Positions 25,664 through 34,396 of a stretch of DNA of 64,000 bases are shown piece by piece. The stretch is taken from NCBI RefSeq assembly GCF_030758295.1, contig NZ_CP132335.1, positions 2,766,412 through 2,830,411 of the forward strand, written 5' to 3'. The DNA is from Pararhizobium sp. IMCC21322 (GTDB lineage Bacteria > Pseudomonadota > Alphaproteobacteria > Rhizobiales > GCA-2746425). The position numbers were made by a program, and so were the translations under genes. Below the pieces are notes generated by a model, which made no database searches, was not told the origin of the DNA, and worked only from the letters and a program-made list of their open reading frames with translations. Numbering within the stretch: the stretch's first letter is position 1; the number at the start of each line of letters is the position of its first letter.

Positions 25664-26365
25664 TCAGCTGCGGCCAATACGGGCAAAGGCCCCGGCTTTC
25701 TTGCGCTTTTTTGGTGGCATAGGGGTTTCTTGCTTCGACGCTTTCTCGTCCTTTTTGTTGTCCAAAACAGGACGTTCCTCTTTTGCGGTTTCGTCGATTT
25801 TGATGTCTTCGGAATGCTTCAACGCTGCGCTGCGTCGCTTTTCGTCATGATAGGCACGGGCACGGCTGAGGCTCTCAGCCTTGTGCTGGTGCATCTCAAG
25901 TTTATCTTCAACGCCTTCAATCACATAGCGATCGTTTTCAAGAATCAGATCGCGTTCGTCACTTGCAACCCATTGCAGTCGTTTGATCAAACTGTCAGGC
26001 GAGATTGGTTTCAGTAAAAATCCGTTAGCACCCAGACGATAGGCCAATTCCACAATGCTTTTGGTGCCATAGGCGCTGACAACAATCACCGGCAAGAAAC
26101 AAAGCGGGTCCATCTGTTTAAGCCGCAGCGTACGCAACAGCTTTGCGCCACTGGTGGCTTCCATCCGCCAGTCCAGTAACAACACATTGGGCGGTTCGTT
26201 AAGCATGGCATTCATAGCGCGCTCAGGATCACCATATACCCTGGCACGTTTTGTTCTCAACGTGCTGAATATGGACCTGTAAATGCCCTGCATGGCTTTG
26301 GAATCATCGATCGCCACAAGGTCAAGCTCCTCAAGGGGCAACCCGTAAGCGGTGTGAAGCGGCAT
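25664..26365 (-). CDS. Orphan receiver-domain response regulator with Lys/Glu-rich tail
   Basis: Residues about 15-140 form a receiver domain: acidic pocket in VAIDDSKAM, phospho-acceptor Asp in LLLDWRM, Ser/Thr switch in VVSAYG, and the conserved Lys in GFLLKPIS. There is no DNA-binding or enzymatic output domain. The last 90 or so residues are charged and helical (DKLEMHQHKAESLSRAR) and end in a basic stretch (PPKKRKKAGAFARIGRS). Single-domain receivers usually act by protein contact. No histidine kinase lies nearby; its neighbours are convergent tgt and, 1.1 kb away, divergent nrdJ. Confidence 0.85.
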   Translation of the reverse strand: MPLHTAYGLPLEELDLVAIDDSKAMQGIYRSIFSTLRTKRARVYGDPERAMNAMLNEPPNVLLLDWRMEATSGAKLLRTLRLKQMDPLCFLPVIVVSAYGTKSIVELAYRLGANGFLLKPISPDSLIKRLQWVASDERDLILENDRYVIEGVEDKLEMHQHKAESLSRARAYHDEKRRSAALKHSEDIKIDETAKEERPVLDNKKDEKASKQETPMPPKKRKKAGAFARIGRS

Positions 26366-27079
26366 AGTTTCCCATACTTTCTAACGTGAAAGGGAATATA
26401 TGCTGATATGTTACAGATGAATCGTTTAAGCACTCGTAAAGATAGTATGCGTCTTCCGATGCTTCATATTTTTATGGTTTGGCTCAAGGGAATCAATTTG
26501 CACAGCTTCGGCAATGATTCTCGTCCAATGCCTTAAAACTGACAAAAACTTTTCCCCGACATCCACAGTTTTGCCTGCAAGAAAACCGGGAATCGGATTC
26601 ACGTCAGGTTGCTCGAAATTCAAGTGATTTTTTTATCTTTTTTACATTTGCGGCGCTTCTAAAACGGGCTGTAGGAAATTGTTGTTGTTCCCCAAGCAGA
26701 TGGATGCACTCTCTCCGACAGGTCTTTCGAGTAAACCTTCATACAATATATCGACGGTGCAATTTCTTCAGACACAAGCAGTTGACGAAAGCCCCTGTCC
26801 GGTGCATTTTTTATCACGTCATCGACGCTCAATGTTTTGTCTGTTTGCGTCGGTTCCAAGTTCTGTTGCGTTCAGTGTTTTCAGCCTTGTTGGTTCAGAG
26901 TTTCGCAGGTTCAAGGCTGTTGGCTGTCATTTTCGATCATTAGTCTGGCACATCGGTATGTTAGTCCGATCCGCCAGCGCGTAACGGGAATGGGGCATCT
27001 CTCACTTGTGGGAGAAAATTCCTGTGGATTCAATGACGTGATCGAAGAACATACGACGGAAAATTTGGCTTGAATTAAA
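26366..27079. other. Long intergenic region without a convincing gene
   Basis: About 700 bp between the response regulator and the nrdJ control region. Short open frames occur on both strands but lack good ribosome binding sites; the most protein-like is a 66-codon minus-strand frame at 26659-26859 with only a TTG start. A small hairpin lies at about 26999-27014 (CTCTCAC/GTGGGAG). Promoters for the response regulator must lie at the left end. An unannotated small RNA or long nrdJ upstream control region cannot be excluded. Confidence 0.4.
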
Positions 27080-27136
27080 AACGACAATCTTGTGTTGATT
27101 TCGAAAAATTGGCATTGTGAACACAAGATGTAGTGG
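27080..27136 (+). promoter_or_regulatory. Pair of NrdR-box-like sites before nrdJ
   Basis: The known NrdR box is close to ACACWATATNTWGTGT. The site at 27121-27136 (ACACAAGATGTAGTGG) matches at 14 of 16 positions. A weaker site ends at 27095 (CAATCTTGTGT), good in its right half only. Their centres are 41 bp apart, about four helical turns, as expected for NrdR boxes that act in pairs. NrdR represses ribonucleotide reductase genes when dATP is high; its own gene is not in the window. Confidence 0.6.
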
Positions 27137-27190
27137 TTAAAGGGTTTGTTAATACAATATCCGGAAACTCAACACCGTCAGTTAATGCGA

Positions 27191-27461
27191 GTCGGACTGT
27201 CCCGATGGGACGGTTTTCAGCAGGTGTAACCGCAAGGTAACGATCTGCTGGTGTGAGAGTTCGACCCTATTGAAAGTGGTTGATGGAGTCGTGCCGGATT
27301 AACCGGGGCAGTCAGTGAGTGGCTGCGTCAGAGAAACAAGTGTGGCGACACACAAGTAGTCAATGTGTGGCAACACACGAGCAGTCACAGAATGCCATTG
27401 GCATTCTCAATATATATTCGGTGCCGCTGGCATCAGACATGAAAAGAGATTTGAGGGCACA
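27191..27461 (+). promoter_or_regulatory. Highly structured 5' leader of nrdJ (candidate cis-acting RNA)
   Basis: The 270 nt before the nrdJ start form a chain of hairpins. GTCGGA 27191-27196 pairs with TTCGAC 27260-27265, enclosing hairpin A (CTGTCCC/GGGACGG, 27197-27213) and hairpin B (CAGCAG/CTGCTG, 27218-27250) tipped by a GCAA tetraloop at 27232-27235. Next come CCGG/CCGG (27294-27306), GCAGTCA/TGGCTGC (27308-27326), and two near-identical units with GTGTG/CACAC stems and GNRA loops GCGA (27340-27353) and GCAA (27365-27378). GAATGCC/GGCATTC (27390-27406) is last. No B12-box of the classical cobalamin riboswitch was found. Sensing of B12, nucleotides or another signal is possible but unproven. 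Confidence 0.6.
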
Positions 27462-30400
27462 ATGAAAATAGAACGTCGTTACACGAAAGAAGGCCAGTCT
27501 CCCTACGCCGAGATCGCGTTTCGCAAGGCAACCAGCGAGATTCGCAATCCCGATGGTTCGATCGTCTTTCGTCTTGAAAATATCGACGTTCCTGCTCAGT
27601 TCAGCCAGGTCGCCAGCGATATTCTGGCGCAGAAATATTTCCGCAAAGCCGGTGTGCCTTCCCGGCTGAAGAAGGTGGAAGAAAATTCCGTTCCGTCGTT
27701 CCTGTGGCGGTCCGAGGGTGATGAAGCCGCTTTGGCCGATCTACCTGTAGATGAACAATTCGGTTCTGAGATGGATGCAAAGCAGGTTTTTGACCGCTTG
27801 GCTGGTACCTGGGCCTATTGGGGCTGGAAAGGTGGCTATTTCGACACCGAGAAAGATGCGTCCGCATTTTATGATGAATTGCGGTTCATGCTGGCGACCC
27901 AGAAAGTCGCGCCTAACTCTCCGCAGTGGTTCAACACCGGCCTGCATTGGGCCTATGGCATAGATGGCCCGTCACAGGGACATCATTACGTCGACTATCA
28001 GACCGGCAAGCTGGTCAAATCCAAAACGGCTTACGAGCATCCTCAGCCCCATGCCTGTTTCATCCAGTCTGTCGAAGATGATCTGGTCAATGAAAATGGC
28101 ATTATGGATTTGTGGGTCCGTGAAGCGCGCCTGTTTAAATACGGCTCCGGCACCGGCTCCAACTTTTCCCTTCTGCGCGGATCAGGAGAGAATCTCTCCG
28201 GCGGTGGCAGATCATCCGGTCTGATGTCATTCCTGAAAATCGGTGACCGCGCAGCTGGCGCCATCAAATCCGGTGGCACAACACGTCGTGCAGCCAAGAT
28301 GGTTGTGGTTGATATCGATCACCCGGATATTGAGGACTACATCAATTGGAAGGTGAAAGAAGAGCAGAAAGTTGCTGCACTTGTGACCGGTTCCAAAGTG
28401 GTTTCCAAACATCTGAAGGCCATCATGAAGGCTTGCGTCAATTGCGAAGGCCCGGAAGGCGATTGCTTTGATGTAAACATGAACCCGGCATTGAAGCGCG
28501 AAGTGCGTGCTGCGAAAAAAGCTTTGGTTCCAGAGAATTACGTCCAACGGGTGATTCAGTTTGCAAGGCAGGGCTATACCGATCTGGAATTCCCGATCTA
28601 CGATACAGACTGGGATTCAGAAGCCTATCTCACCGTATCCGGTCAGAACTCCAATAACTCCGTCAGAGTAACGGATGGCTTTCTCAATGCTGTTGAAGAT
28701 GATGGTGATTGGGATTTGATTGGCCGTATTCGTGGCGATGTCACCAAAACCCTCAAGGCGCGCGATTTATGGGAAAAGGTCGGCTACGCTGCCTGGGCTT
28801 CAGCTGATCCCGGCATCCAATACCATACCACCATCAATGATTGGCACACTTGCCCCGCCGCTGGTGACATCCGCGCTTCCAATCCTTGCTCGGAATACAT
28901 GTTCCTGGACGATACGGCCTGTAATCTTGCTTCGCTGAACCTCATGCAGTTCCGCAGCGAGGACCGCAGCTTTGATGTGGAAAATTTCGAGCACGCCACA
29001 CGCTTGTGGACAATTGTTCTGGAAGTCTCTGTTCTCATGGCGCAATTCCCGTCAAAACAGATCGCAAAACTGTCCTATGAATACCGCACCCTTGGTCTGG
29101 GTTACGCCAATATTGGTGGCTATCTCATGACCTCCGGCATCCCTTATGACAGTGATGAAGGCCGCGCCATCTGCGGTGCCATTACAGCCATCATGACTGG
29201 CGTGTGTTACGCAACTTCGGCTGAAATGGCTCAAGAGCAGGGGCCTTTCCCCAGCTATGCACCAAATGCTGACAGCATGCTGCGCGTCATTCGCAACCAT
29301 CGCTTGGCTGCCCATGGCGAAGCTGCCGGTTATGAAGGCTTGAGCACATTGCCGGTTCCGCTGGATCATGCATCCTGCGAAGACAAGAACCTGATCAAAC
29401 ATGCCGAGATGGCGTGGGACAAGGCTCTGAAGCTTGGTGAGAAACACGGCTACCGCAATGCGCAGGTCTCGGTGATTGCCCCGACCGGTACCATTGGTCT
29501 GGTGATGGATTGTGACACAACCGGTATTGAGCCTGATTTTGCTCTGGTGAAGTTCAAGAAATTGGCCGGTGGTGGTTATTTCAAAATCATCAACTGCGCT
29601 GTCCCGGAAGCTCTGCGCCACATCGGCTACGGTGAAGCGGACATTGCTGAAATTGAAGCCTATGCAGTTGGTCACGGTTCGCTGGCACAGGCACCGGGCA
29701 TCAACCACAGCACGTTGAAAGCCAAAGGCTTCACCGATGAAAAGATCAGCGCAATTGAAGCGGGTCTTGGATCAGCCTTCGACATCAAATTCGTGTTCAA
29801 TAAATGGTCGCTGGGCGAGGAGTTCTGCACGGGTGTGTTGAACCTGTCCAACGAACAGCTGGATGACATGTCATTCGACCTACTGGCAGCCATCGGGTTT
29901 AACAAGGCCGATATTGAAGCTGCCAATATCCACGTCTGTGGTGCCATGACCCTTGAAGGTGCACCACATTTGAAGGACGAGCATCTGCCGATCTTCGATT
30001 GTGCCAATCCGTGCGGCAAGATCGGCAAGCGCTATCTCTCCGTGGAAAGTCACATCCGCATGATGGCTTCAGCACAGCCCTTTATTTCCGGGGCCATTTC
30101 CAAGACCATCAATATGCCAAATGGCGCAACGGTTGAGGACTGCAAGGAAAGCTACATGCTGTCCTGGCGTCTGGCACTCAAAGCCAATGCGCTGTATCGC
30201 GATGGCTCCAAATTGTCTCAGCCGCTGAATGCACAGCTTCTGGAAGATGATGATGAGGATTTTGATGCAGTGGAAGAACTGGTGGCAGCCCCCTTGGCGG
30301 CCCGCGCCACACAAGCTGCTGAGAAAATTGTTGAGAAAATCATCGAGCGTGAGATTGAAGTGCGCTCGCGGGAAAAACTCCCACATCGCCGCAAGGGCTA

Positions 30401-31154
30401 CACCCAGAAGGCAATTGTGGGTGGCCACAAGGTCTATCTGCGGACCGGCGAATATGAAGATGGCCGCCTGGGCGAAATGTTCATCGACATGCATAAGGAA
30501 GGTGCTGCCTTCCGCGCCATGATGAACAATTTTGCCATTGGTATTTCCCTTGGCCTGCAATATGGCGTGCCGCTGGAAGAATATGTTGAAGCCTTCACCT
30601 TCACCCGGTTTGAACCAGCCGGCATGGTGATCGGCAATGACGCCATCAAGAACGCCACATCCATTCTGGATTATATTTTCCGGGAACTGGCTGTGTCCTA
30701 TCTTGGTCGCAACGATATGGCCCATGTTCAGCCCGAAGATATGACTTCAACGACAGTTGGCCGTGGCGTGGAAGGCGATAAGCAGGTCACCCAAGTGTCT
30801 CACGGTCTGGTGCGTGGTCAAACGGAGCGTTTTCATGTGGTTGGCTCAGAACCGGCAGGCTCTGACAAATCCGCACCGGCGCAAGCTGCAAGCATTGCCC
30901 GTGTGACACAGGCTTTTGCCGGCAACACAGGTGGCGTGGCCGTCGCGTTCAAGCGCGACATTGAAGTGGCTGTTTCCGAAGAAGTTTCGGTTGGTATAAC
31001 CAAGCCGAAGGAAAACAAGGCCCAACAAATCGCCGTGGCTCGCATGAAAGGCTATGAGGGTGAAAATTGCTCCGAATGCGGCAATTTCACCATGGTCCGC
31101 AACGGGACATGCCTGAAATGCGATACCTGCGGCAGCACGAGTGGCTGTAGCTAG
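27462..31154 (+). CDS. nrdJ: Adenosylcobalamin-dependent (class II) ribonucleotide reductase
   Basis: It reduces ribonucleotides to deoxyribonucleotides with a radical generated from adenosylcobalamin, independent of oxygen. The start at 27462 has GAGGG 5 bp before it and gives [18 protein letters not shown], as I recall for rhizobial NrdJ; a frame to 27363 would run into the leader hairpins. The 1230-residue protein has [11 protein letters not shown], the catalytic NPCSE block (474-478) with [12 protein letters not shown], and [13 protein letters not shown]. The last 30 residues are a redox/zinc tail with six cysteines ([16 protein letters not shown]). It is followed by a strong terminator, so it is a single-gene unit. 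Confidence 0.97.
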   Translation: MKIERRYTKEGQSPYAEIAFRKATSEIRNPDGSIVFRLENIDVPAQFSQVASDILAQKYFRKAGVPSRLKKVEENSVPSFLWRSEGDEAALADLPVDEQFGSEMDAKQVFDRLAGTWAYWGWKGGYFDTEKDASAFYDELRFMLATQKVAPNSPQWFNTGLHWAYGIDGPSQGHHYVDYQTGKLVKSKTAYEHPQPHACFIQSVEDDLVNENGIMDLWVREARLFKYGSGTGSNFSLLRGSGENLSGGGRSSGLMSFLKIGDRAAGAIKSGGTTRRAAKMVVVDIDHPDIEDYINWKVKEEQKVAALVTGSKVVSKHLKAIMKACVNCEGPEGDCFDVNMNPALKREVRAAKKALVPENYVQRVIQFARQGYTDLEFPIYDTDWDSEAYLTVSGQNSNNSVRVTDGFLNAVEDDGDWDLIGRIRGDVTKTLKARDLWEKVGYAAWASADPGIQYHTTINDWHTCPAAGDIRASNPCSEYMFLDDTACNLASLNLMQFRSEDRSFDVENFEHATRLWTIVLEVSVLMAQFPSKQIAKLSYEYRTLGLGYANIGGYLMTSGIPYDSDEGRAICGAITAIMTGVCYATSAEMAQEQGPFPSYAPNADSMLRVIRNHRLAAHGEAAGYEGLSTLPVPLDHASCEDKNLIKHAEMAWDKALKLGEKHGYRNAQVSVIAPTGTIGLVMDCDTTGIEPDFALVKFKKLAGGGYFKIINCAVPEALRHIGYGEADIAEIEAYAVGHGSLAQAPGINHSTLKAKGFTDEKISAIEAGLGSAFDIKFVFNKWSLGEEFCTGVLNLSNEQLDDMSFDLLAAIGFNKADIEAANIHVCGAMTLEGAPHLKDEHLPIFDCANPCGKIGKRYLSVESHIRMMASAQPFISGAISKTINMPNGATVEDCKESYMLSWRLALKANALYRDGSKLSQPLNAQLLEDDDEDFDAVEELVAAPLAARATQAAEKIVEKIIEREIEVRSREKLPHRRKGYTQKAIVGGHKVYLRTGEYEDGRLGEMFIDMHKEGAAFRAMMNNFAIGISLGLQYGVPLEEYVEAFTFTRFEPAGMVIGNDAIKNATSILDYIFRELAVSYLGRNDMAHVQPEDMTSTTVGRGVEGDKQVTQVSHGLVRGQTERFHVVGSEPAGSDKSAPAQAASIARVTQAFAGNTGGVAVAFKRDIEVAVSEEVSVGITKPKENKAQQIAVARMKGYEGENCSECGNFTMVRNGTCLKCDTCGSTSGCS

Positions 31155-31181
31155 ACGACAAAAGAATGTCTGTAATTGTGC

Positions 31182-31226
31182 AACTGCCCCCGAAGTTGGA
31201 TACCGACTTTGGGGGCAGTTTTATTT
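31182..31226 (+). terminator. Strong rho-independent terminator of nrdJ
   Basis: A 15-bp stem (31182-31196 with 31206-31220, five consecutive G:C pairs in AACTGCCCCC/GGGGGCAGTT) with a 9-nt loop, followed by TTTTATTT. It lies 28 bp after the nrdJ stop. Confidence 0.92.
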
Positions 31227-31671
31227 CCGGGCTTTTCCTGACCGGTCGGTAGATCGGACTTTGTACAATAAAGATCAGGCCACGGAACAAGCCTAACAGC
31301 GAGGGTGTCCGGGAGAGGGCTGAATCTAATCGCATCTGTTTATTCCGGTCCTTCTCAGACTTGTTCCGGGTTCTCTTATATGCTGGTTTTGGATGTTTGC
31401 TGCGTGTCTGTTGCAGAAGGTTCATGCATGCATCAAAACACAAACGGGGAGTAACCTACCGATTGGGTGATTTTTCACTTTCTGTATGGCATGAATTTTC
31501 CAAAGCAGTTCCTGCATTGAAGAACCGGAATAACAACGAAAATCAAGTCTTGGTGGGCTTCGGCGTCAGGCGGGCAAAGTCCTGTAAACATCAAAGTCTT
31601 GCCAACATGATGAAGGGCAAATTCTTCAGAAAGGGACGTTTGATTGCGACCTGTTCAATCCGGTAATCTGA
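31227..31671. other. Intergenic region before the pseudogene
   Basis: About 440 bp without a credible gene. Small frames on both strands have unlikely composition. It probably includes the decayed 5' part of the pseudogene that becomes recognisable from about 31672, but no homology can be read here. Confidence 0.35.
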
Positions 31672-31919
31672 TGGAGAAAATCGCGAAAGCCCGGCGGCCG
31701 GCGATTACGTTGTCTTCAACCGGCATCATCTGGCCTATCTCAACGGCCCGGAAAAGCTCAATTGCAGCTATTGCTCTTGTGCAAACGGATTTATTGCCCA
31801 TAAAGCACGCAACGCGCGTTATATTCGTCCCTCGGCGGTATGCCATCTTTCCAGATTACGGAAATACAAGCGCATGCCGCAGCCGGAAAAATTCGAAACC
31901 CGACAAGAAAACGAATTAG
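31672..31919 (+). pseudogene. Decayed remnant of a conserved small cysteine-containing protein
   Basis: Three pieces of one protein lie in order but in different frames. EKIAKARR (31674 on) is followed, after a shift, by GDYVVFNRHHLAYLNGPEKL and NCSYCSCANGFIA (31700-31798), which then switches frame to PIKHATRV and RRYAIFPDYGN (31797 on, ending at 31919). I recall an intact proteobacterial family with the order KARRGDYVVxDRHHLAYLN, EKLNCxYCxYANG, about 15 residues ending in YWC, PIKHARR, then RYxxFxDYGD. Here the middle stretch is missing and two shifts break the frame. The family function is unknown to me. Confidence 0.65.
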
Positions 31920-32260
31920 CTTTCAAGTAACTTTTTGCGGGCCTCATAATCCTCTGGGTCAATCTCGCCCTTGGCCAGTCTGACTTTCAGGGTTTCCAGG
32001 GCTGACGAGGCCTTTTCGGTGCCGACAGCAAACCGGGCATCGTCATTCTTTGTCATCCAGCGCACTGCAAACACCGCCAGAGCAATCAGCCCGCCCCAGA
32101 ACAGGATCATCAATCCGGAACCGAAAAATCCAAGGCCCATGCCGTAGCCATCTGTCCACATATGGCCATGGGGAACCAGTGAACCGCTCCCCGTATCTGC
32201 AAAAGCTGGAACCATGGTTGCAATAGCAAGTATCGGGCCTGCCAAAAATATCTTTTTCAT
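31916..32260 (-). CDS. SHOCT-domain membrane protein
   Basis: The ATG at 32260 has AAAGGA in front. The 114-residue product has a signal peptide (KKIFLAGPILAIATMVPAFA), a Gly-rich stretch (GYGMGLGFFGSG), one membrane helix (LMILFWGGLIALAVFAVRW) and a C-terminal SHOCT domain (ALETLKVRLAKGEIDPEDYE). SHOCT domains are short oligomerisation modules; small proteins of this build are common near metal or stress genes, but no function is assigned. Its 3' end touches the pseudogene on the other strand. Confidence 0.85.
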   Translation of the reverse strand: MKKIFLAGPILAIATMVPAFADTGSGSLVPHGHMWTDGYGMGLGFFGSGLMILFWGGLIALAVFAVRWMTKNDDARFAVGTEKASSALETLKVRLAKGEIDPEDYEARKKLLES

Positions 32261-32790
32261 AATGCTGTCCTTTCAAAGGTAATCCAAAATAACCCATGAC
32301 ACAGACAAGGCATTGATCGTGATCAAGCCACGTTTGATATATTGACGAGATTGTCCAATGATCCGACATTCATATGATGTGTTTTAGCCTCAGTGAGGCG
32401 GGGTGATCTGTATTTCATGTCCACTGCTCTGAAAATGGAGTTTGTCTCCGTTTTCACGGGCAGTTCCGGCTTCCCAACACTTCGGCCAACGCCCATTTTG
32501 CCAGTAGGGAAATCAATCGGCTCAAGATCAGTGTGCTTCCGGATCAGATCGCGGGAAAGAGTTTATGGCCTGCCACCAAGCCTGCGGTGCGCATGCTGAA
32601 AGCCAACGATGTTTGGATTGTCTCGAGCACGCGAGTAGAGGCGCAGCTCCGGTCCAGACTAATGCGTTTGCGGATATTGTAGTTCGCAAACCGTATGTCA
32701 GCGCTATCTGGCTCGATTTTCGTCATTAACGACAGATAGGTATTCGGTCATATGATTTGATATTCAGAAATAATGCTCATAAAATTAGTG
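32261..32790. other. Intergenic region with a start-less open frame
   Basis: About 530 bp. The left end holds the SHOCT gene promoter. On the plus strand a frame is open from 32407 to the stop at 32682 (91 codons) but has no ATG, GTG or TTG at a useful place. Its conceptual product (for example SANAHFASREINRLKISVLP, later LKANDVWIVSSTRVEAQLRS) looks protein-like, so it may be the remains of a gene that lost its 5' end. I recognise no family. Confidence 0.35.
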
Positions 32791-33441
32791 TCACCGCCGG
32801 TCATCATGCAGGCGCTTGAATTTGCGGTACAAACGGCGATTGAGTTGAACAAAATCGTCGATGGTGCACGCCAACCCGCCAAATTCCTGTCCTTTCAGAT
32901 AAAAAAACCCCGCAGCAGACCCGATACTTGCTCCAACACAATCGATGATGAGGTCTTCCATCGTATCAATCAGACCCTCCTGCTGCATGTTCAGCCCGAA
33001 AACCCGATCCATTGCGTATTCAAATATCTCCCACAAGACGCCGATGGTCAGTGCGAAATTAAACGCGATGAGGCTGATCACAATGGGTGGTACCGCATGC
33101 CGGTCCCCTTCAAAAAGCATAAAGGCAATCAGGAAACCGATAAGTCCAAATCCAACCGCGGAAAGCCCGTGCAACGGAATATCCCACCACCAATACCGAT
33201 TGTAAAAATCAAAGGCGTCGCCAAGGAAAATTGTCGCATATATAAACAGTGTGATAGCGATCAGAAAGCTTGATGGCAGCTCCAGATCATACCATCTTGC
33301 AAATGCAAAGGGCAGGATGGAAAGTGACAGCGATAAGAAACCCAGAAATGCCAGCGTCCATAATTGCGCGACAAGGGCAGATCCGAACGCCAGAGCAAGT
33401 GCCAGCCACACGGCGACAACAATGGGAGGTGCAATGCGCAT
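32791..33441 (-). CDS. DUF2238-like integral membrane protein
   Basis: The ATG at 33441 is chosen because AGGAG lies 7 bp upstream; a TTG at 33456 would overlap that site. The 216-residue protein has about six hydrophobic helices. The motif YWWWDIPLHGLSAVGFGLIG and the later VLWEIFEYAMDRVFG with DTMEDLIIDCVGASIG match what I recall of the DUF2238/YjdF group, whose charged residues within membrane helices suggest transport or metal handling. The function is unknown. It is divergent from the NAGPA-like gene with 136 bp between. Confidence 0.75.
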   Translation of the reverse strand: MRIAPPIVVAVWLALALAFGSALVAQLWTLAFLGFLSLSLSILPFAFARWYDLELPSSFLIAITLFIYATIFLGDAFDFYNRYWWWDIPLHGLSAVGFGLIGFLIAFMLFEGDRHAVPPIVISLIAFNFALTIGVLWEIFEYAMDRVFGLNMQQEGLIDTMEDLIIDCVGASIGSAAGFFYLKGQEFGGLACTIDDFVQLNRRLYRKFKRLHDDRR

Positions 33442-33577
33442 GGGACACTCCTGCAAGTTTTAATGAGGTAACAAACACCTTTTCGGTCCGGCGCACTTTG
33501 ATCCAGATCAGCCTGCCCGCGTAATCCGGCAACATGGGCTGAATAACACTTCACACACCTGAAGAGCTAAGTCCGTA

Positions 33578-34393
33578 ATGATCCGGTTTCGAAATATTAT
33601 AATATCTGCCATGCTGGTGCTATGGGGCGCGGCGCGAGCCTCGGCGGCGGAGAGTGCTCTGCAGTCACTGCCGAACGGCAAGTGCGAGACAGTGCGTTTT
33701 GAATCGGTGCGACATACGCTCTGCGCCTTCAATCTGGAAACCTCTGATATAAAACTGTTTCACAGCGATCCAGAGGGCACCGTATACCGACACTTCGATG
33801 CGCTTGCGGCATCTTTGGAGACAAACGGGCAAGACCTCGTCTTTGCCATGAATGCCGGCATGTATCATATCAACAGAGACGCGGTTGGCCTCTTCATCGA
33901 GGATGGCGTTGAGCGTTATAAAATCAACCGGAACAAGGGGCCGGGGAACTTCCATCTGCTGCCGAACGGTATTTTCTATCTTGAGGGAAACAAAGCCGGT
34001 GTCGCTGCGACAGAAACCTATGTGGCATCGGCAGTTCAGCCCGACTTTGCCACCCAGTCCGGGCCAATGCTGGTCATAGACGGCAAATTACATCCACGCT
34101 TTATCAAGGATGGGACATCGCGAAAAATCAGAAATGGTGTTGGCGTGTCCGATGACGGCAAAACCGTCACGTTTGCGCTCAGCGAGGAGCGGGTCAATTT
34201 CTATGATTTTGGGCGGCTGTTCCGTGACCAATTGAACATAGACAATGCTCTGTTTCTGGATGGCTCCATATCAAGAATTTATGTGCGCGATCTTCAGCGG
34301 AATGATTCTGGTCGTGCAATGGGGCCGATGGTTGGTGTTGTTGAAACAATACCAATCCCGGATGTGCCGAAAATAGAAGAAGCGACAGAGTAA
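33578..34393 (+). CDS. Exported phosphodiester glycosidase (NAGPA/DUF2233) family protein
   Basis: The 271-residue protein has a signal peptide (RNIIISAMLVLWGAARASAA) and then the NAGPA-type domain. Visible family blocks are LVFAMNAGMYHINRDAVGLF, GPGNFHLLPNGIFYLE, TQSGPMLVIDGK and NALFLDGSISRIY. The human relative removes N-acetylglucosamine from mannose phosphodiesters; bacterial members are often exported, and some act on peptidoglycan, teichoic acid or exopolysaccharide. The substrate here is unknown. It ends 3 bp from the convergent ABC-F gene. Confidence 0.82.
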   Translation: MIRFRNIIISAMLVLWGAARASAAESALQSLPNGKCETVRFESVRHTLCAFNLETSDIKLFHSDPEGTVYRHFDALAASLETNGQDLVFAMNAGMYHINRDAVGLFIEDGVERYKINRNKGPGNFHLLPNGIFYLEGNKAGVAATETYVASAVQPDFATQSGPMLVIDGKLHPRFIKDGTSRKIRNGVGVSDDGKTVTFALSEERVNFYDFGRLFRDQLNIDNALFLDGSISRIYVRDLQRNDSGRAMGPMVGVVETIPIPDVPKIEEATE

Positions 34394-34396
34394 GGT

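Noticed and set aside
26659-26859. A 66-codon minus-strand frame with protein-like composition
   Set aside because: It has only a TTG start, no ribosome binding site and no family I know.
27251-27270. tRNA-like T-arm (GTTCGACC) in the nrdJ leader
   Set aside because: The flanking bases do not form a 5-bp T-stem and there is no acceptor stem or anticodon arm; the bases pair better with 27191-27196.
27191-27461. Classical cobalamin riboswitch before nrdJ
   Set aside because: The conserved B12-box and core sequences were looked for and not seen; the leader is structured in a different way.
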